A DNA stretch of 64,000 bases from DATATJ01 sp963789075 (GTDB taxonomy: Bacteria > Acidobacteriota > Vicinamibacteria > Vicinamibacterales > CAVVIG01): assembly GCA_963789075.1 (NCBI GenBank), contig CAWBJQ010000005.1, positions 62,001-126,000 of the forward strand, in the 5' to 3' direction. How positions within the stretch are numbered: the first letter of the stretch is position 1; each line of letters opens with the position of its first letter. The position numbers and the translations under genes are program-made. Shown piece by piece: positions 1 to 11,600 of the stretch. The notes beneath the pieces were generated by a model. It saw only the letters and a list, made by a program, of their open reading frames with translations, did no database searches and was not told the DNA's origin.

Positions 1-249
1 GCGCACGACCGCACGGAGATCGTCTGCGAGTTTCACTTTCATCCGGACGAAATGGCGAAGCCTGGATTTCAGGCGGATGATGCGATCGAGTTCTGGGATC
101 TGACGAACCGTGAAGACTGGTGGATCGCCGAGCAGTCGCAGGCGGGAATCAATTCGCGCGTTTACCAGCCGGGACCGTACTCCGAGCGCGAATCGCTGCT
201 CTGGAGCTTCGACGAGATCGTCAGGCGGGAAGCGGACCAGCTGCGGTAG
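1..249 (+). CDS. Rieske-type ring-hydroxylating oxygenase alpha subunit, C-terminal end (partial)
   Basis: The frame is open from the first base, so the start lies upstream of the window; 82 residues are visible. They match the end of the catalytic domain of aromatic ring-hydroxylating oxygenase large subunits: a block reading NREDWWIAEQSQAGI followed by PGPYSERES and a closing helix around FDEIVRREADQL. These enzymes use a Rieske cluster and a mononuclear iron to hydroxylate aromatic or quaternary-amine substrates. The Rieske domain and most iron ligands are outside the window, so the substrate cannot be guessed. No reductase partner is visible downstream. The family call is fairly secure; the specific function is unknown. 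Confidence 0.75.
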   Translation, partial: AHDRTEIVCEFHFHPDEMAKPGFQADDAIEFWDLTNREDWWIAEQSQAGINSRVYQPGPYSERESLLWSFDEIVRREADQLR

Positions 250-329
250 CGGTTCGTCGTGGCTCGCGTGCTGTTCGCCGACCGCATTCACCAACTCACC
301 AACGCGCCAATTCACTAAGTCTCTTGCAG

Positions 330-343
330 TAAACTATAAGGCT
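330..343 (+). promoter_or_regulatory. -10-like element directly before pruA (possible leaderless start)
   Basis: TAAACT occupies 330-335 and is preceded by TTGCAG; the ATG at 344 follows after 8 nt. The same TTGCA-N-TAAACT-8 nt-ATG layout precedes the M14 peptidase at 8664. No Shine-Dalgarno sequence is visible. The spacing would put the transcription start at or next to the start codon. No good -35 hexamer is seen. Confidence 0.4.
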
Positions 344-1988
<1,645 letters not shown>

Positions 1989-2036
1989 GGCGGGTCTTTT
2001 CATACCCGCCGGAGTACCGGGTCCACAAGGACCCGG
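1989..2036. terminator. Double hairpin between convergent pruA and nrsF-like gene
   Basis: Two perfect stems follow the pruA stop: GGCGGGT (1989-1995) with ACCCGCC (2004-2010), and CCGGGTCC (2017-2024) with GGACCCGG (2029-2036) around an ACAA loop. They fill the whole gap between two convergent genes, so a bidirectional terminator is likely, although no U-tract is present. The second hairpin belongs to the CCGGGTC repeat family also found at 27940 and 62225 and ends with the shared CGGCCTA. Confidence 0.6.
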
Positions 2037-2040
2037 CCTA

Positions 2041-2700
2041 CTATCTCGTGCGCGCCACCGCCGTCGCCACGAACGCCCCGGCGGCCATCGACGCCGCCAC
2101 CGCGCCACCGTGAGCGAACAGCACGTGGCTCGGCACTGAATAGTCGCAGTACAGACGCAGTCCGGCGTCGGCCATCAAGCCGGCGCCGAGCCCATAGAGC
2201 CCGCCTGCTATCCCCGGCCTCAGCGGAAACGCGCGCGCGGCCAGAATCGCCGCGACGATAATCGCGGGCACGGCTGCAAGCGCGGACGTTTTGAAGCACG
2301 CCGCCCCCTCGACGAGCGCGAGGCCCGGCCCCGGCCCGACATCGAACCTGGACGATGTCAGCACAACGAGGAACATCGGCAGGGCGAGGCCTCCCACGAC
2401 CGTCGTCGTCACCGTGCCGGTGGAAAGCGCTCGGCCTGGAATCGATTCGCGCAGCGCGAGCGCGATGATCACGAGGCCGGCGATCGTCTGCGCGATGGAA
2501 AAGCCCCACGCGCGAACGAATCCGATGACGCGCATGTCCCCGCGGAACGCGTGCAGGAGCGGCAGGCCGACGACGATCGCGGCGGCGATCGGCGCGAGCG
2601 CCAGCGCGCGGGTGACTGGACGCCGCAACGGGCGCGCCGGCTTCAGATCTCGCTCGATGGCGTCGCGCAGCGTCTTCGGTGTTGGCATCTCGTGGTGCAC
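2041..2700 (-). CDS. NrsF/DUF1109-type membrane anti-sigma protein
   Basis: This 219-residue protein has six predicted hydrophobic segments after a charged N-terminus of about 30 residues. It carries the sequence landmarks of the NrsF (DUF1109) family: a Cys before a membrane segment (ACFKTSALAAVP), an R-x-FPLRPG turn, a Gly/Ala-rich GLYGLGAGLMADAG helix, a second Cys (LYCDY) and an HxLFAHGG stretch. In Caulobacter NrsF inhibits the ECF factor SigF. Here the gene follows an ECF sigma gene with only 4 nt between its GTG start (2700) and the sigma stop, so the two are almost certainly one operon and a cognate pair. An ATG at 2688 is an alternative start. What signal is sensed is unknown; the Cys residues suggest redox or metal stress. 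Confidence 0.7.
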   Translation of the reverse strand: MHHEMPTPKTLRDAIERDLKPARPLRRPVTRALALAPIAAAIVVGLPLLHAFRGDMRVIGFVRAWGFSIAQTIAGLVIIALALRESIPGRALSTGTVTTTVVGGLALPMFLVVLTSSRFDVGPGPGLALVEGAACFKTSALAAVPAIIVAAILAARAFPLRPGIAGGLYGLGAGLMADAGLRLYCDYSVPSHVLFAHGGAVAASMAAGAFVATAVARTR

Positions 2701-2704
2701 GCGC

Positions 2705-3308
2705 TCAGTCCTGCGAACTCTTCATCAATGCCCGCAGCGCCTTCATCCCGCGAAACGCGCGCGTCTTTGCGGCATTCACGCGAATGCCCAGCCGCGCGGC
2801 GATTTCGGCGAAGCTGCGCCCCTCGACGTGGTGCATGAGCACTGCCTGCCGCTGATCCGCCGGCACCTGCCGCAGCGTGCGGCGCACCTCGTCGCGATCG
2901 ATCAAAGCCGCTACATCGTCGCGTGGTCGATCCGCGCGACGCGTTTCGGACGATCAGCGTCTCTTCGAAGCGCAGCCGGCGTCCGGCGCTGCGGCGGTGC
3001 ATCAGAAAGACATGCCGCGCGATCGCGAAGACCCACGGCGTGACCGGCCGCCCTGGTTCGTAGGTCCGTCGCGATCGATGGAGCTGCATGAACGTGTCCT
3101 GCACCAGGTCATCGGCCAGCGAGGCATCGCGACAGAGCGAGTAGAGGTACCCGCGAATGCGTCCGGCGAGCGCGGCATAGACGGCGTCGAACGCGTCGAG
3201 CCTGCCGTCCAGGTAACCGATCATCAGCCGGCACAACTCGGCCTCCGCCCCGGGCCCGCGGTCCGATTCCAGCGATCCTCCCTGAAGCTTCTTTGCAGGC
3301 CGAGCCAC
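2705..3308 (-). CDS. ECF RNA polymerase sigma factor; frameshift near 2945
   Basis: Region 2 is clear (LADDLVQDTFMQLHRSRRTYEPGRP then PWVFAIARHVFLMHRR in separate blocks), and so is region 4 (LRQVPADQRQAVLMHHVEG, then SFAEIAARLGI and NAAKTRAFRGMKALR). The two regions lie in different frames; removing one A from the AAA run at 2944-2946 gives a continuous 200-residue protein with linker ADRPRDDVAALIDRDE. The class resembles SigF-like factors paired with NrsF proteins, and an NrsF-like gene follows immediately. The GTG at 3308 is taken as start because about 28 residues are needed before region 2; an internal ATG at 3224 would cut into region 2. Start confidence is low, family confidence high. 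Confidence 0.8.
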
Positions 3309-3318
3309 GGGGGTTACA

Positions 3319-4517
3319 TCACAAGAGCGCGGTTTTTCTGGGCGGGTTGAAGAATGGCGTCTTCACGACGGTGGCCGGGACGCGGTGACGCACGGCTTCG
3401 ACCGTGATTTCGAACTCGACCGCGGTGCCCTCGGCCGCGTGCGGCGCGTCCATGGTGGCGAGCGCGATCAGCTTCTTGAGCACCGGCGACCAGGTCGTCG
3501 TCGTGGCGCGGCCGGCCTGACGCCCGTTCCTGTAGACCGGCACCGCGACGCGCGATGCCGCGGCGGGCAGCTGCGGCGGCATCCCGGCATCGTCGTAGCG
3601 CTGTTCGACCGCGGGCCAGCTGATCTCGAGGCCGACAATGCGGCGCGCCGGACCGCGGCGCTGTTCGTCGATGAGCGCCTGACGGCCGACAAACGGCGCC
3701 TGTTTCTCGAGCGCGACCAGCCGATCGAGCCCCATTTCGAACGGCGAATATTTTTGCGCGGCGATGAGCGCTTTCTTGCTGCTGTGGAAGTCGACCTCGA
3801 TCAGCAGCAAGCCCGGCTTCGACGCGCGCGACGTCGAGCGCGAGCATACCGGCCGGATGGATGTCGAATGGACGGCCGCCGCGCATCAGCGCGTCCCACA
3901 CGTCGATCGCGCGATCCCACGGCATCCAGATTTCGTAGCCGAGATCGCCGGTGTATCCCGTGCGCGAGATCTCGACCGGCACGCCGCCGATCGCGCCCTT
4001 GCGTCATCCGGAAATATTTCAGCGGCCGAATGTCGGCGTCGGCCACCGCGTCGAGCAGGCGGCCGGACGTCGGTCCTTGCAGCGCGAGCGCGGCGACCTG
4101 TTCCGAGATGTCCTCGATCCGCACGTTCAGGCCGATCGCGTTTTGGGTGAACCAGCGCAGGCTCGGATCGGCGGCGGTCCAACGGAAGGTCTCGTCGGCC
4201 ACGCGCGTCACGGTGCCATCGTCGATCACCTTGCCGCGTTCGTCGCACCAGGGCGTGTAGTAGACCTGCCCGACGGCGAGCTTGGAGGCGTCGCGCGTGA
4301 TGATGCGATCGACCAGCTTGGCCGCGTCCGGACCGCTGATGAGATATTTGAACAGCGGCGACACGTCGATGAGCGCCGCGGCGTTGCGGATGGCGTTGTA
4401 TTCGTGCTCGTGGTGCGCCTCGTAGGCGCTCACCGCGTAGTAGCCGGACCATTCGCGAAAGTTGAGGCTCTCCGCCAGCGCGAACGTGCGTTCGTGAACC
4501 GCGGTGCCGATCGGCAT
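3319..4517 (-). CDS. Aminomethyltransferase (GcvT family, folate-binding); two frameshifts
   Basis: The reassembled protein is 398 residues. The N-terminal two thirds hold the folate-binding domain (VDRIITRDASKLAVGQVYY, CDERGKVIDDGTVTR, ALQGPTSG, then SRTGYTGDLGYEIW), and the C-terminal part is the barrel domain ending in VKTPFF. GcvT transfers the methylene group of glycine to tetrahydrofolate; relatives act on sarcosine, dimethylglycine or DMSP. No gcvH or gcvP is nearby, so a role outside the glycine cleavage system is possible. Frames change at about 3995 (GGG then surplus C) and about 3811 (again GGG then surplus C), both +1. ATG 4517 is chosen because TATAAT ends 6 nt upstream; ATG 4547 is an alternative. 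Confidence 0.75.
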
Positions 4518-4529
4518 GGCGCGATTATA
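4518..4529 (-). promoter_or_regulatory. Consensus TATAAT six nt before the GcvT-family start
   Basis: On the minus strand TATAAT (4529-4524) is followed by CGCGCC and then the ATG at 4517. This is the best -10 match in the window and would start transcription at the start codon, giving a leaderless mRNA. Confidence 0.5.
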
Positions 4530-4694
4530 GTAATATCCGCTCGCCATGGCTCCCTCGAGCACGGTCCACCTCCTGCGCCTCGCACTCCTGCTCGGCAACG
4601 CCACCCGCAGCTGCGGCCTGTAACCGCGCGTCGCGCGGCCGCTGCGCCGGTCGATGCCGGCCAGCCGTCGACATCTGAACCGCACATAACACGT

Positions 4695-4764
4695 AGCACC
4701 TGGCACGCAGCACCTAGCACGCGGCACGCAGCACACAGCACGTAGCACCCAGCACCTAGCACCG
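4695..4764. repeat. Ten tandem heptanucleotides, (A/G)GCACNN
   Basis: Ten uninterrupted 7-bp units fill 4695-4764: the first five bases are AGCAC or GGCAC in every copy and only the last two vary. The array ends 4 nt before the ATG of the flavoprotein at 4769. The rest of the gap (4548-4694) shows no gene or clear signal. Confidence 0.85.
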
Positions 4765-4768
4765 CAAA

Positions 4769-6348
4769 ATGAAGTACCACGCCATCGTCATCGGGGGCGG
4801 CCATAACGGGCTGACCGCCGCCGCATATCTCGCCGCGCGCCGGGCGGAAGGTGCTCGTCCTCGAGCGGCGGCACGTCCTCGGGGGCGCCGCGGTCACCGA
4901 GGAAGTCTTTCCGGGGTTTCGATTTTCGGTGGCGTCGTACGTGGTGTCGCTGCTGCGGCCGGAAATCATCCGCGATCTCGATCTGCCGCGGCACGGCCTG
5001 GAGATTCTGCCGCTCGACGGCACGTTCACGCCGATGCCGAACGGCGACCATCTGTGGCGCGTGAACGATCACGCGAAGACCCGCCGCGAGATCGCGCGCC
5101 ACTCGAAAGTCGACGCCGAAGCGTACGACGAGTACGGCAAGGCGATGGTCGAGATGGCGCGGTTCGTCAAACCGATTCTCAACATGACGCCGCCGGATCC
5201 AATGACGCTGGATCCGCGCGAGCTGATGAAGCTGGTGTTTCTGGGCAGGCGGTTCCACGGCCTCGCCGACACGGATCGCTACAACCAGGTCCAGCTGATG
5301 ACGATGAGCGCGGTCGACTTCCTCGACCAGTGGTTCGAGACCGACGTGCTCAAGGCGACGATGTCGGCATCGGGGATCATCGGCACATTCCTGGGCGTCC
5401 GCTCGCCGGGCACGGCGTACGTCCTGCTGCACCACTACATGGGCGAGATCGACGGTGCGTTCCGCTCGTGGGGCTTCGCGCGCGGCGGCACGGGCGCCAT
5501 CTCGAACGCGATCGCGAGCGCGGCGCGCGAGCGCGGCGTGGAGATCCGGACCGAGGCGCCGGTCGCGCAGATTCGCGTTGCAGCGCGGACAGGCGACCGG
5601 CGTGATCCTCGCCAACGGCGACGAGCTCGATGCGGAGATGGTCCTGTCGAGCGTCGATCCGAATCTGACGTTCCTGCAGTTCATGGATGCGGACAAGGAG
5701 CTGCCCACGGAGTTCGTCGAAGAGATTCGCCGCTACAAATATCGGGGATCGTCGGGCAAAGTGAATCTGGCGCTCGACGCGCTGCCGAATTTCACCAGCC
5801 TGCCCGGGCCGGGCGCGCACCTGCGCGGCGCGATTTCGATCTCTCCCAGCGTCGACTACATGGAGCGCGCCTACGATCAGGCGAAGTACGGCGAGTTCTC
5901 GCGCCGGCCGTACATCGACATGGTGATCCCGACGCTGACCGATCCCTCGGTCGCTCCGCCGGGCAAGCACATTCTGTCGTGCTTCGTGCAGTATGCGCCG
6001 TACAAGCTGCGGTCGGGCACCTGGGATGAGCAGCGGGAGGCGTTCGGCAACACCGTGATCGACACCATCGCCGAGCACGCGCCGAACATCCGCGACATCA
6101 TCCTGCACAAGCAGGTGCTGACGCCGCTCGACATCGAGCGCATCTTCGGCTTGACCGAAGGCAACATTTTCCAGGGCGAGCTCACCCTGGAACAGCTTTT
6201 CTTTCTGCGGCCGGCGCCCGGATGGGCGCAGTATACGACGCCAATCCGCGGCTTGTGGATGTGCGGCTCGGCGACTCACCCGGGCGGCGGCATCATGGGC
6301 GCGCCGGGACGCAACGCCGCGCTCAGGATTCTGGGACAGACGCGATAA
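4769..6348 (+). CDS. PYROXD2-like FAD-dependent oxidoreductase (phytoene-desaturase fold), copy 1; two frameshifts
   Basis: The reassembled protein is 525 residues. It begins with the dinucleotide-binding GGGHNGLTAAAYLA motif at residues 9-22, followed by LVLERRHVLGGAAVTEE, and ends with the FAD-contact block MCGSATHPGGGIMGAPGRNA, the signature of the PYROXD2/CrtI-like amine-oxidase superfamily. Members are flavoproteins of mostly unknown substrate. One surplus base at 4841 and another at 5580 (GTT-G-CAG) split it into three frames. A homologous gene follows directly at 6501, separated by a palindromic repeat. ATG 4769 begins the first strand of the Rossmann fold, so it is secure. No carotenoid genes are near, so a pigment role is not supported. 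Confidence 0.8.
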
Positions 6349-6382
6349 GCCATGCCGAGCAATCTCATCACGACGTCACGAC

Positions 6383-6480
6383 TTCATCACGAAGTCACGA
6401 AGGACACGGAGAACACGAAGACTTTGTTTGTACGAAATATCCTTCGTGATCTTCGTGATCTCCGTGCTTTCGTGATGAAA
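6383..6480. repeat. Palindromic CACGAAG-type intergenic repeat (locus 1)
   Basis: The left arm is built of TTCATCACGAAG, TCACGAAGGA and ACACGGAGAACACGAAG units. The right arm is its imperfect reverse complement (CTTCGTGATCTTCGTG, then CTCCGTG and TTCGTGATGAA), so the region can fold into one long hairpin. It lies between the two PYROXD2-like genes. Confidence 0.8.
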
Positions 6481-6500
6481 AAGGTCGCAGAGTAACTCGT

Positions 6501-8084
6501 ATGCGCGACGAGTCATCATCGGCGGCGGGCACAATGCGCTCGTCACCGCGGCGTTTCTCGCCAAGGCGGGCCTGAAGCCGCTCGTGCTCGAGCGGCAGGA
6601 CCGCGTCGGCGGCTGCGTGAGCACCTCGGAGATCGCAGCCGGATTCCGGTGTCCGACGCTGGCTCACACCGCGGCAATCGATCCGGCGATCGTGCGCGCA
6701 CTGGGCCTCGAACGACACGGGCTGCAGATCGTCCGCCCGGAGGCGGCAGCATGTGCGCCGACGCGCGGCGACCGCGCGCTCGTGCTCTGGGCCGACAGCG
6801 CACGCGCGGCTGAAAGCGTGGCGGCTTTTTCACGCAAGGACGCGGAGCGGTATCCAACGTTCCTCGCGAGCATTGCGCGCATCAGCGGCGTCCTGCGGGC
6901 GATCAACAACGCTACGCCACCGTCGATCGACGATCCGACGGCCGGCGATCTGATCGAGATGCTGAAAGCCGGACGTCGATTCAGAGGCCTCGGCCGGACT
7001 GACGCCTATCGGCTGCTGCGATGGATGCCGATGGCGGTCGCCGACCTCGCGAGCGAGTGGTTCGACAGCGAGCCGCTGCGCGCCACGGTGGCCGCCGGCG
7101 GCGTGCTCGGATCCTTTCTAGGTCCCTGGTCGGCTGGAAGCGCCGCGCTGCTGCTGCTGCTGGGCGCGGGAGAGGGGCATCCAATCGCCACCGGCTGGTT
7201 CGCCAAAGGCGGGCCCGGCGTCATCGCCGATGCACTCGCGCAGGCCGCACGCGAGGCGGGAGCCGAGATCCGCACAGGTGCCGAAATCGCACACGTCGTG
7301 GTCACCAACGGGACAGCTCGAGGGGTCAGTGCTGTCGAACGGCGAAGAGATCGCGGCGCGGATCGTCGTGTCCGGCCTCGGTCCCCGACGCACGCTCCTC
7401 GGATTGGTGGATCCGATGCACCTCGCGCCAGATTTCGTACGCGCCGTCCAAAACATCCGCGCCCGCGGTACGCTCGCCAAGGTCAACTATGCGGTCTCGT
7501 CCCTGCCGCGCTTTACGGCGATGGCCGGCCCCGTCGTCGGCCAGCATGCGGCGCTCTCGGGACGCATTCGCCTCAATCCAGATATCGACGCGATCGAGCG
7601 CGCCTTCGATGCCGCCAAATACGGCGGCGTCTCCGAGGACCCCTGGATGGAGCTGACGATCCCGTCGATCGTAGATCCGGCGCTCGCGCCGTCCGGCCAG
7701 CACGTGGTGTCGGCATACGTGCAGTACGCGCCGTATGAGCTGCGCGGCACGACGTGGGACGCCGAGCGTGAGCGGCTCGGCGACCTCGCCACTCGGACCA
7801 TCGCGAGCTACGCGCCCGGTTTCGAGGCCTCAGTGCTCGCGCGGCAGGTCATCACGCCGCTCGATCTCGAACGGACCTACGGGCTGACCGGTGGTCACAT
7901 CTTTCAGGGAGACCTGGCGCTCGATCAGTTCTTCGTCACGCGGCCGCTGCTCGGGTGGGCGCGTTACGCGACGCCGATTCACAGTCTGTACCTGTGCGGA
8001 TCGGGCACACATCCAGGCACAGGGGTCAATGGACGATCGGGTGCGCTCGCCGCCCAAACGATTGTTCGACAGTTGAAGCGCTGA
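6501..8084 (+). CDS. PYROXD2-like FAD-dependent oxidoreductase, copy 2; frameshifts near 6504 and 7313
   Basis: This paralogue of the preceding gene has the N-terminal RRVIIGGGHNALVTAAFLAK dinucleotide motif, LVLERQDRVGGCVS, a central region in which WFDSEPLRATVAAGGVLGSF parallels WFETDVLKATMSASGIIGTF, and the C-terminal LCGSGTHPGTGVNGRSGALA. The Rossmann frame has no start codon after the stop at 6476; the only ATG (6501) is out of frame by a -1 or +2 event, so I infer an indel at about 6504. A second event (+1) at about 7313 joins VVVTNG to QLEGSVLSNGEE. The final glycine-rich block differs from copy 1 (VNGRSG against IMGAPG), so substrate choice may have diverged. Confidence 0.75.
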
Positions 8085-8095
8085 TCCGCGCTCGC

Positions 8096-8172
8096 CACTA
8101 CGGACACGCGGAAGATTGAGAATCGTGGTTTTTCACGATGACTTCCGGGTCCTCCGTGTCCTCCGTGGTGGA
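8096..8172. repeat. Palindromic CACGGAG-type intergenic repeat (locus 2)
   Basis: A short left arm (CACTACGGACACGCGGAAG) and a right arm (CTTCCGGGTCCTCCGTG, TCCTCCGTGGTG) surround a loop with TTTTTCACGATG. It fills the gap after the second PYROXD2-like gene. Confidence 0.7.
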
Positions 8173-8232
8173 GAGCTATCACCCCGCTTCGCGACGCACG
8201 CCTTTGGCATCGAAGGTGCAGGGAGCACGGGC

Positions 8233-8559
8233 ATGAGCCACACCAACTCGTTCACGGCCGTCGACGATTACACGCCCGTGGTCAATCGCAGCCGGCAGCA
8301 TCATCAGCACGTCCGCGTGCTGCGCTGGACGTTCCAGCGCGACGAGGACGAGACGGTGATCTGCGAACTGGGACTGACCGGCGAAGACTCCGAATACGAG
8401 CTGCGCGTTCCCGCGCAGTGGAATCCCACGGGCGCGGCCGTCGAGCGCTTCGACGATGCGTTGACGGCGTTTCAGCGTCACGCGATGATCGAGCGGCTGC
8501 TCCTCGACGACGGCTGGATGCTGCAGGGATTCGAGTCGGAGCGCGTCACGCTGCATTAG
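8233..8559 (+). CDS. Small hypothetical protein, 108 residues
   Basis: I do not recognise a family. The frame from ATG 8233 gives a soluble, acidic protein with a strand-rich centre (VRVLRWTFQRDEDETVICEL, ELRVPAQW) and a C-terminal helix (ALTAFQRHAMIERLLLDDGW). The frame is open further upstream to 8116, but that stretch is repeat DNA, so the later ATG is preferred. No signal peptide or membrane segment is present. It stands alone between a repeat and a hairpin. Codon positions show the high third-position GC of the neighbouring genes, which supports a real gene. Confidence 0.5.
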   Translation: MSHTNSFTAVDDYTPVVNRSRQHHQHVRVLRWTFQRDEDETVICELGLTGEDSEYELRVPAQWNPTGAAVERFDDALTAFQRHAMIERLLLDDGWMLQGFESERVTLH

Positions 8560-8571
8560 TCGGCAAGCGGG

Positions 8572-8595
8572 CGGCGGGCCCATAGACCCGCCTAC
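8572..8595. repeat. Short hairpin GGCGGG/CCCGCC ending in CCTAC
   Basis: GGCGGG at 8573-8578 pairs with CCCGCC at 8587-8592. It sits 13 nt after the stop of the small hypothetical gene and resembles the CCGGGTC hairpins elsewhere, including the trailing CCTAC. It may act as a terminator. Confidence 0.5.
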
Positions 8596-8649
8596 GAGAG
8601 CATTTGTGGCGGTGGCGGCACCCCACTCCTGCCCTTTGCCTCCTTGCAT

Positions 8650-8663
8650 TAAACTCACCCACC
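8650..8663 (+). promoter_or_regulatory. -10-like TAAACT before the M14 peptidase
   Basis: TAAACT at 8650-8655, preceded by TTGCAT, lies exactly 8 nt before ATG 8664, as at pruA. No ribosome-binding site is seen between them. Confidence 0.4.
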
Positions 8664-11600
8664 ATGATCAACTCTCTCCTGGCGCGCCAGGTGACGCGTG
8701 GCGCCGCGATCGCGTTCGCCGTGGCCATCACCGCGGCGCTCCTTCAGCCGTCCCTCGCCGCCCAGCAACCCGGACAGCCCGCGCCCGCGGCGTCCATCCA
8801 GACCTTCGTCCGCGATCCGAAGGTACCGATCGACGAGGAGTACACGAGGAAGATCAAGGAATACACAACCGAGCCGTACTTCACGTCGCCGCTGGTGGAC
8901 TACCTGCCCGCGTCGAAGACCGTGCCGACGCCGAAGGCGGTTCTCGGCGACGTGGCGGGCGCGCCGGGCAAGCTGCCGTACGCCGAAGAGGTCTACCAGT
9001 ACATGCGCATGCTGGAAAAGGCGGCGCCGCAGCGCGTGAAGGTCTACACGATCGGCAAGACGGAAGAAGGGCGCGAGATGATCGCGGTGGCGATCTCGTC
9101 GGAAGCCAACATGGCGAAGCTCGACGAGAACAAGGCGCGCCTCGCCAAGCTCGCGGATCCGCGCACGATCGACATGAACGACGCGCAGGCGGAGACGCTC
9201 ATCAACGCGTCCACGCCGATCTACTACATCACGGGCACGATTCATTCGCCGGAGACGGGCGCGCCGACGGCGCTGATGGAGCTGGCTTACCGGCTGATCG
9301 TGGACGACCACGACTACATCAAGTCGGTGCGCAACAACCTGATCACGTTAATCACGCCGGTCGTCGAGGTGGATGGCCGCGACAAGATGGTGGACGTCTA
9401 CAAGTGGCATCTGGCGCACCCCGGCCAGAACTACCAGCCACTCGTCTATTGGGGCAAGTACGTCGCGCACGACAACAACCGCGATGCGATGGGCGTCACG
9501 CTCAAGCTCACGGAGAACGTGATGAACACGTACATCCAATGGCATCCGCAGGTGCTGCACGATCTGCACGAATCGGTGCCGTATCTGTACGACAACACGA
9601 TCGGCGACGGTCCGTACAACGCCTGGATCGATCCGATTCTCGCCGACGAGTGGCAGATGATCGGCTGGAACAACGTCTCCGAGATGACGAAGTTCGGCAT
9701 GCCGGGCGTGTTCGCCCACGGCAACTTCGATACCTGGTCGCCCGGCTATCTGATGTTCATCGCGGCGCTGCACAACGGCATCAGCCGCCTGTATGAAACG
9801 TTCGGCAACGGCGGTGCCGATACGGTCGAGCGCACGCTCCGGCCGGACGAGTACGCCCGCACCTGGTACAAGCAGAATCCGCCGCTGCCGAAGACGAAAT
9901 GGTCGCAGCGCAACAACAACAACTACGAGCAGACCGGCCTGCTCACGTCGCTCCACTATTTCGCCGCGAACGACAAGCTGTTCCTCCGCAACTTCTACCT
10001 GAAGAGCAAGCGCTCGATCCTCAAACCGAAAACGGAAGGCCCGGCAGCGTACGTGCTGCCCGGCGACGACCCGCGGCCTGGCGCGCAGGCCGAGCTGCTG
10101 CGCACGCTGCAGAAGCAGGGCGTTGAAATCTCCCGCGCCACAGCACCGTTTACCGTGATGATTCCGCGCAAGAAGGCCCCGGCGCGGCCTGTGACGACGG
10201 ACGATGGTGGCGCGACGGCTTCCACCTCCGCCACGGCTCCGGCGGACAGGTCAGCCGAGCGGTCGACAACTTCAGCCGACCGTCAGGGCGCAACGACTCG
10301 CGACACCGACGCGCAACCCGAACAGATCGACGCCGCCCAGAAAGCCGAGCAACGGGCGTCGCCCGAATCCGCGCGCGGCGCCAAGCGCACCGAGCCGAAG
10401 ACGGAGAGTCATACCTTCCCCGCCGGCTCCTACATCGTCCGCATGGATCAGCCGTACAGCCGCATCGCCGATTCGCTGCTCGACTATCAGGTACCTGGAG
10501 CCCGAACGATCCGCAGAAGACGCCGTACGACGATACCGGCTGGACCTTCCCTGAGCTGTACAACGTGCAGGCGACGCGCGTCCTCGATCTGAAAGTCCTG
10601 GACGCCCCGATGGAGCGCGTCAACGGTGAGGTTCACGCGAAAGGCGGCGTCACGAGCACGGGATCGATCTTCCTCGTGAACCACAACGCCGACATCGCGC
10701 TGGCGACGCTGCGATACAGATTGAAGGACGCGTCGATCGACGCGGCGGAGGAGCCGTTCGACGCCGCCGGGAAGAAATTCAATCGCGGGTCGTTCGTGAT
10801 CAAGAACGCACCGGCGGCCGACGTGCAGAGGGCGGCGGCCGACCTCGGCCTGCAGATCGTCGCCGTCGCGTCCGCGCCGTCGGTGAAGACGCATCCGGTG
10901 CGTGCCGCCCGCGTCGCGCTGCTGCACACCTGGCTCAGCACGCAGGACGAAGGCTGGTGGCGCCACGCGTTCGACGACGCGCACGTGCCGTACGACTACA
11001 TCAGCACGCAGCAGGTGGCGAAGGACGACAACCTGAACGCGAAGTTCGACGTGATCGTCTTCCCGCCCGTCGGCCGCAATCCGCAGGGCATCGTCAGCGG
11101 TATGCCGATGAACGGCAACGCGCTGCCTTGGAGGAAGACCGCGGAGACGCCGAATCTCGGATCGGAAGATCAGACCGACGACATGCGGCCGGGCCTCGGG
11201 TGGGTCGGCGTCGCGCACCTGCAGGAGTTCGTGCGCAAAGGCGGCCTGCTGCTGACGGCGATGGACACAGCGGATCTCGCCGTGTCGAGCGGCTTCACGC
11301 CGGGCGTGTCTGTGGCGCGCGCGAATCGTCTCCGCATCGTCGGCAGCGTCGTGCGATCGAAGATGGTGGACAACACCAGTCCGATCGCGTACGGCTACAC
11401 CGATAACCTCGGGCTGTGGCAAGGCAGCGGACCAATTTTCAACATCAGCAACGCGTACGTCGGCGGCGGTGGACGGCGTCTCGGAGGCGACATGGGCGAG
11501 CGTCCGACTGGCCGCGGCACGCTGGAGGATCCCGACGAGCCACAGGGACGCGCGGGCGAAGAGGTGCCGGCCGAGCCGAAGGTCGATCTGTGGCAGGCGG

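Noticed and set aside
3319..4517. Naming this gene gcvT
   Set aside because: The family is clear, but no gcvH/gcvP is near and relatives act on other methylated amines, so the symbol is withheld.
4695..4764. CRISPR-like array
   Set aside because: The unit is 7 bp with no spacers; it is a simple tandem repeat.
6501..8084. Carotenoid desaturase function for the flavoproteins
   Set aside because: The fold is shared, but no phytoene synthase or other carotenoid gene is in the window and the motifs match the PYROXD2 branch.
8179..8658. Minus-strand gene opposite the small hypothetical gene
   Set aside because: It has no recognisable family, covers an intergenic hairpin and repeat, and mirrors the plus-strand codon pattern, so it is taken as a shadow of the plus-strand frame.
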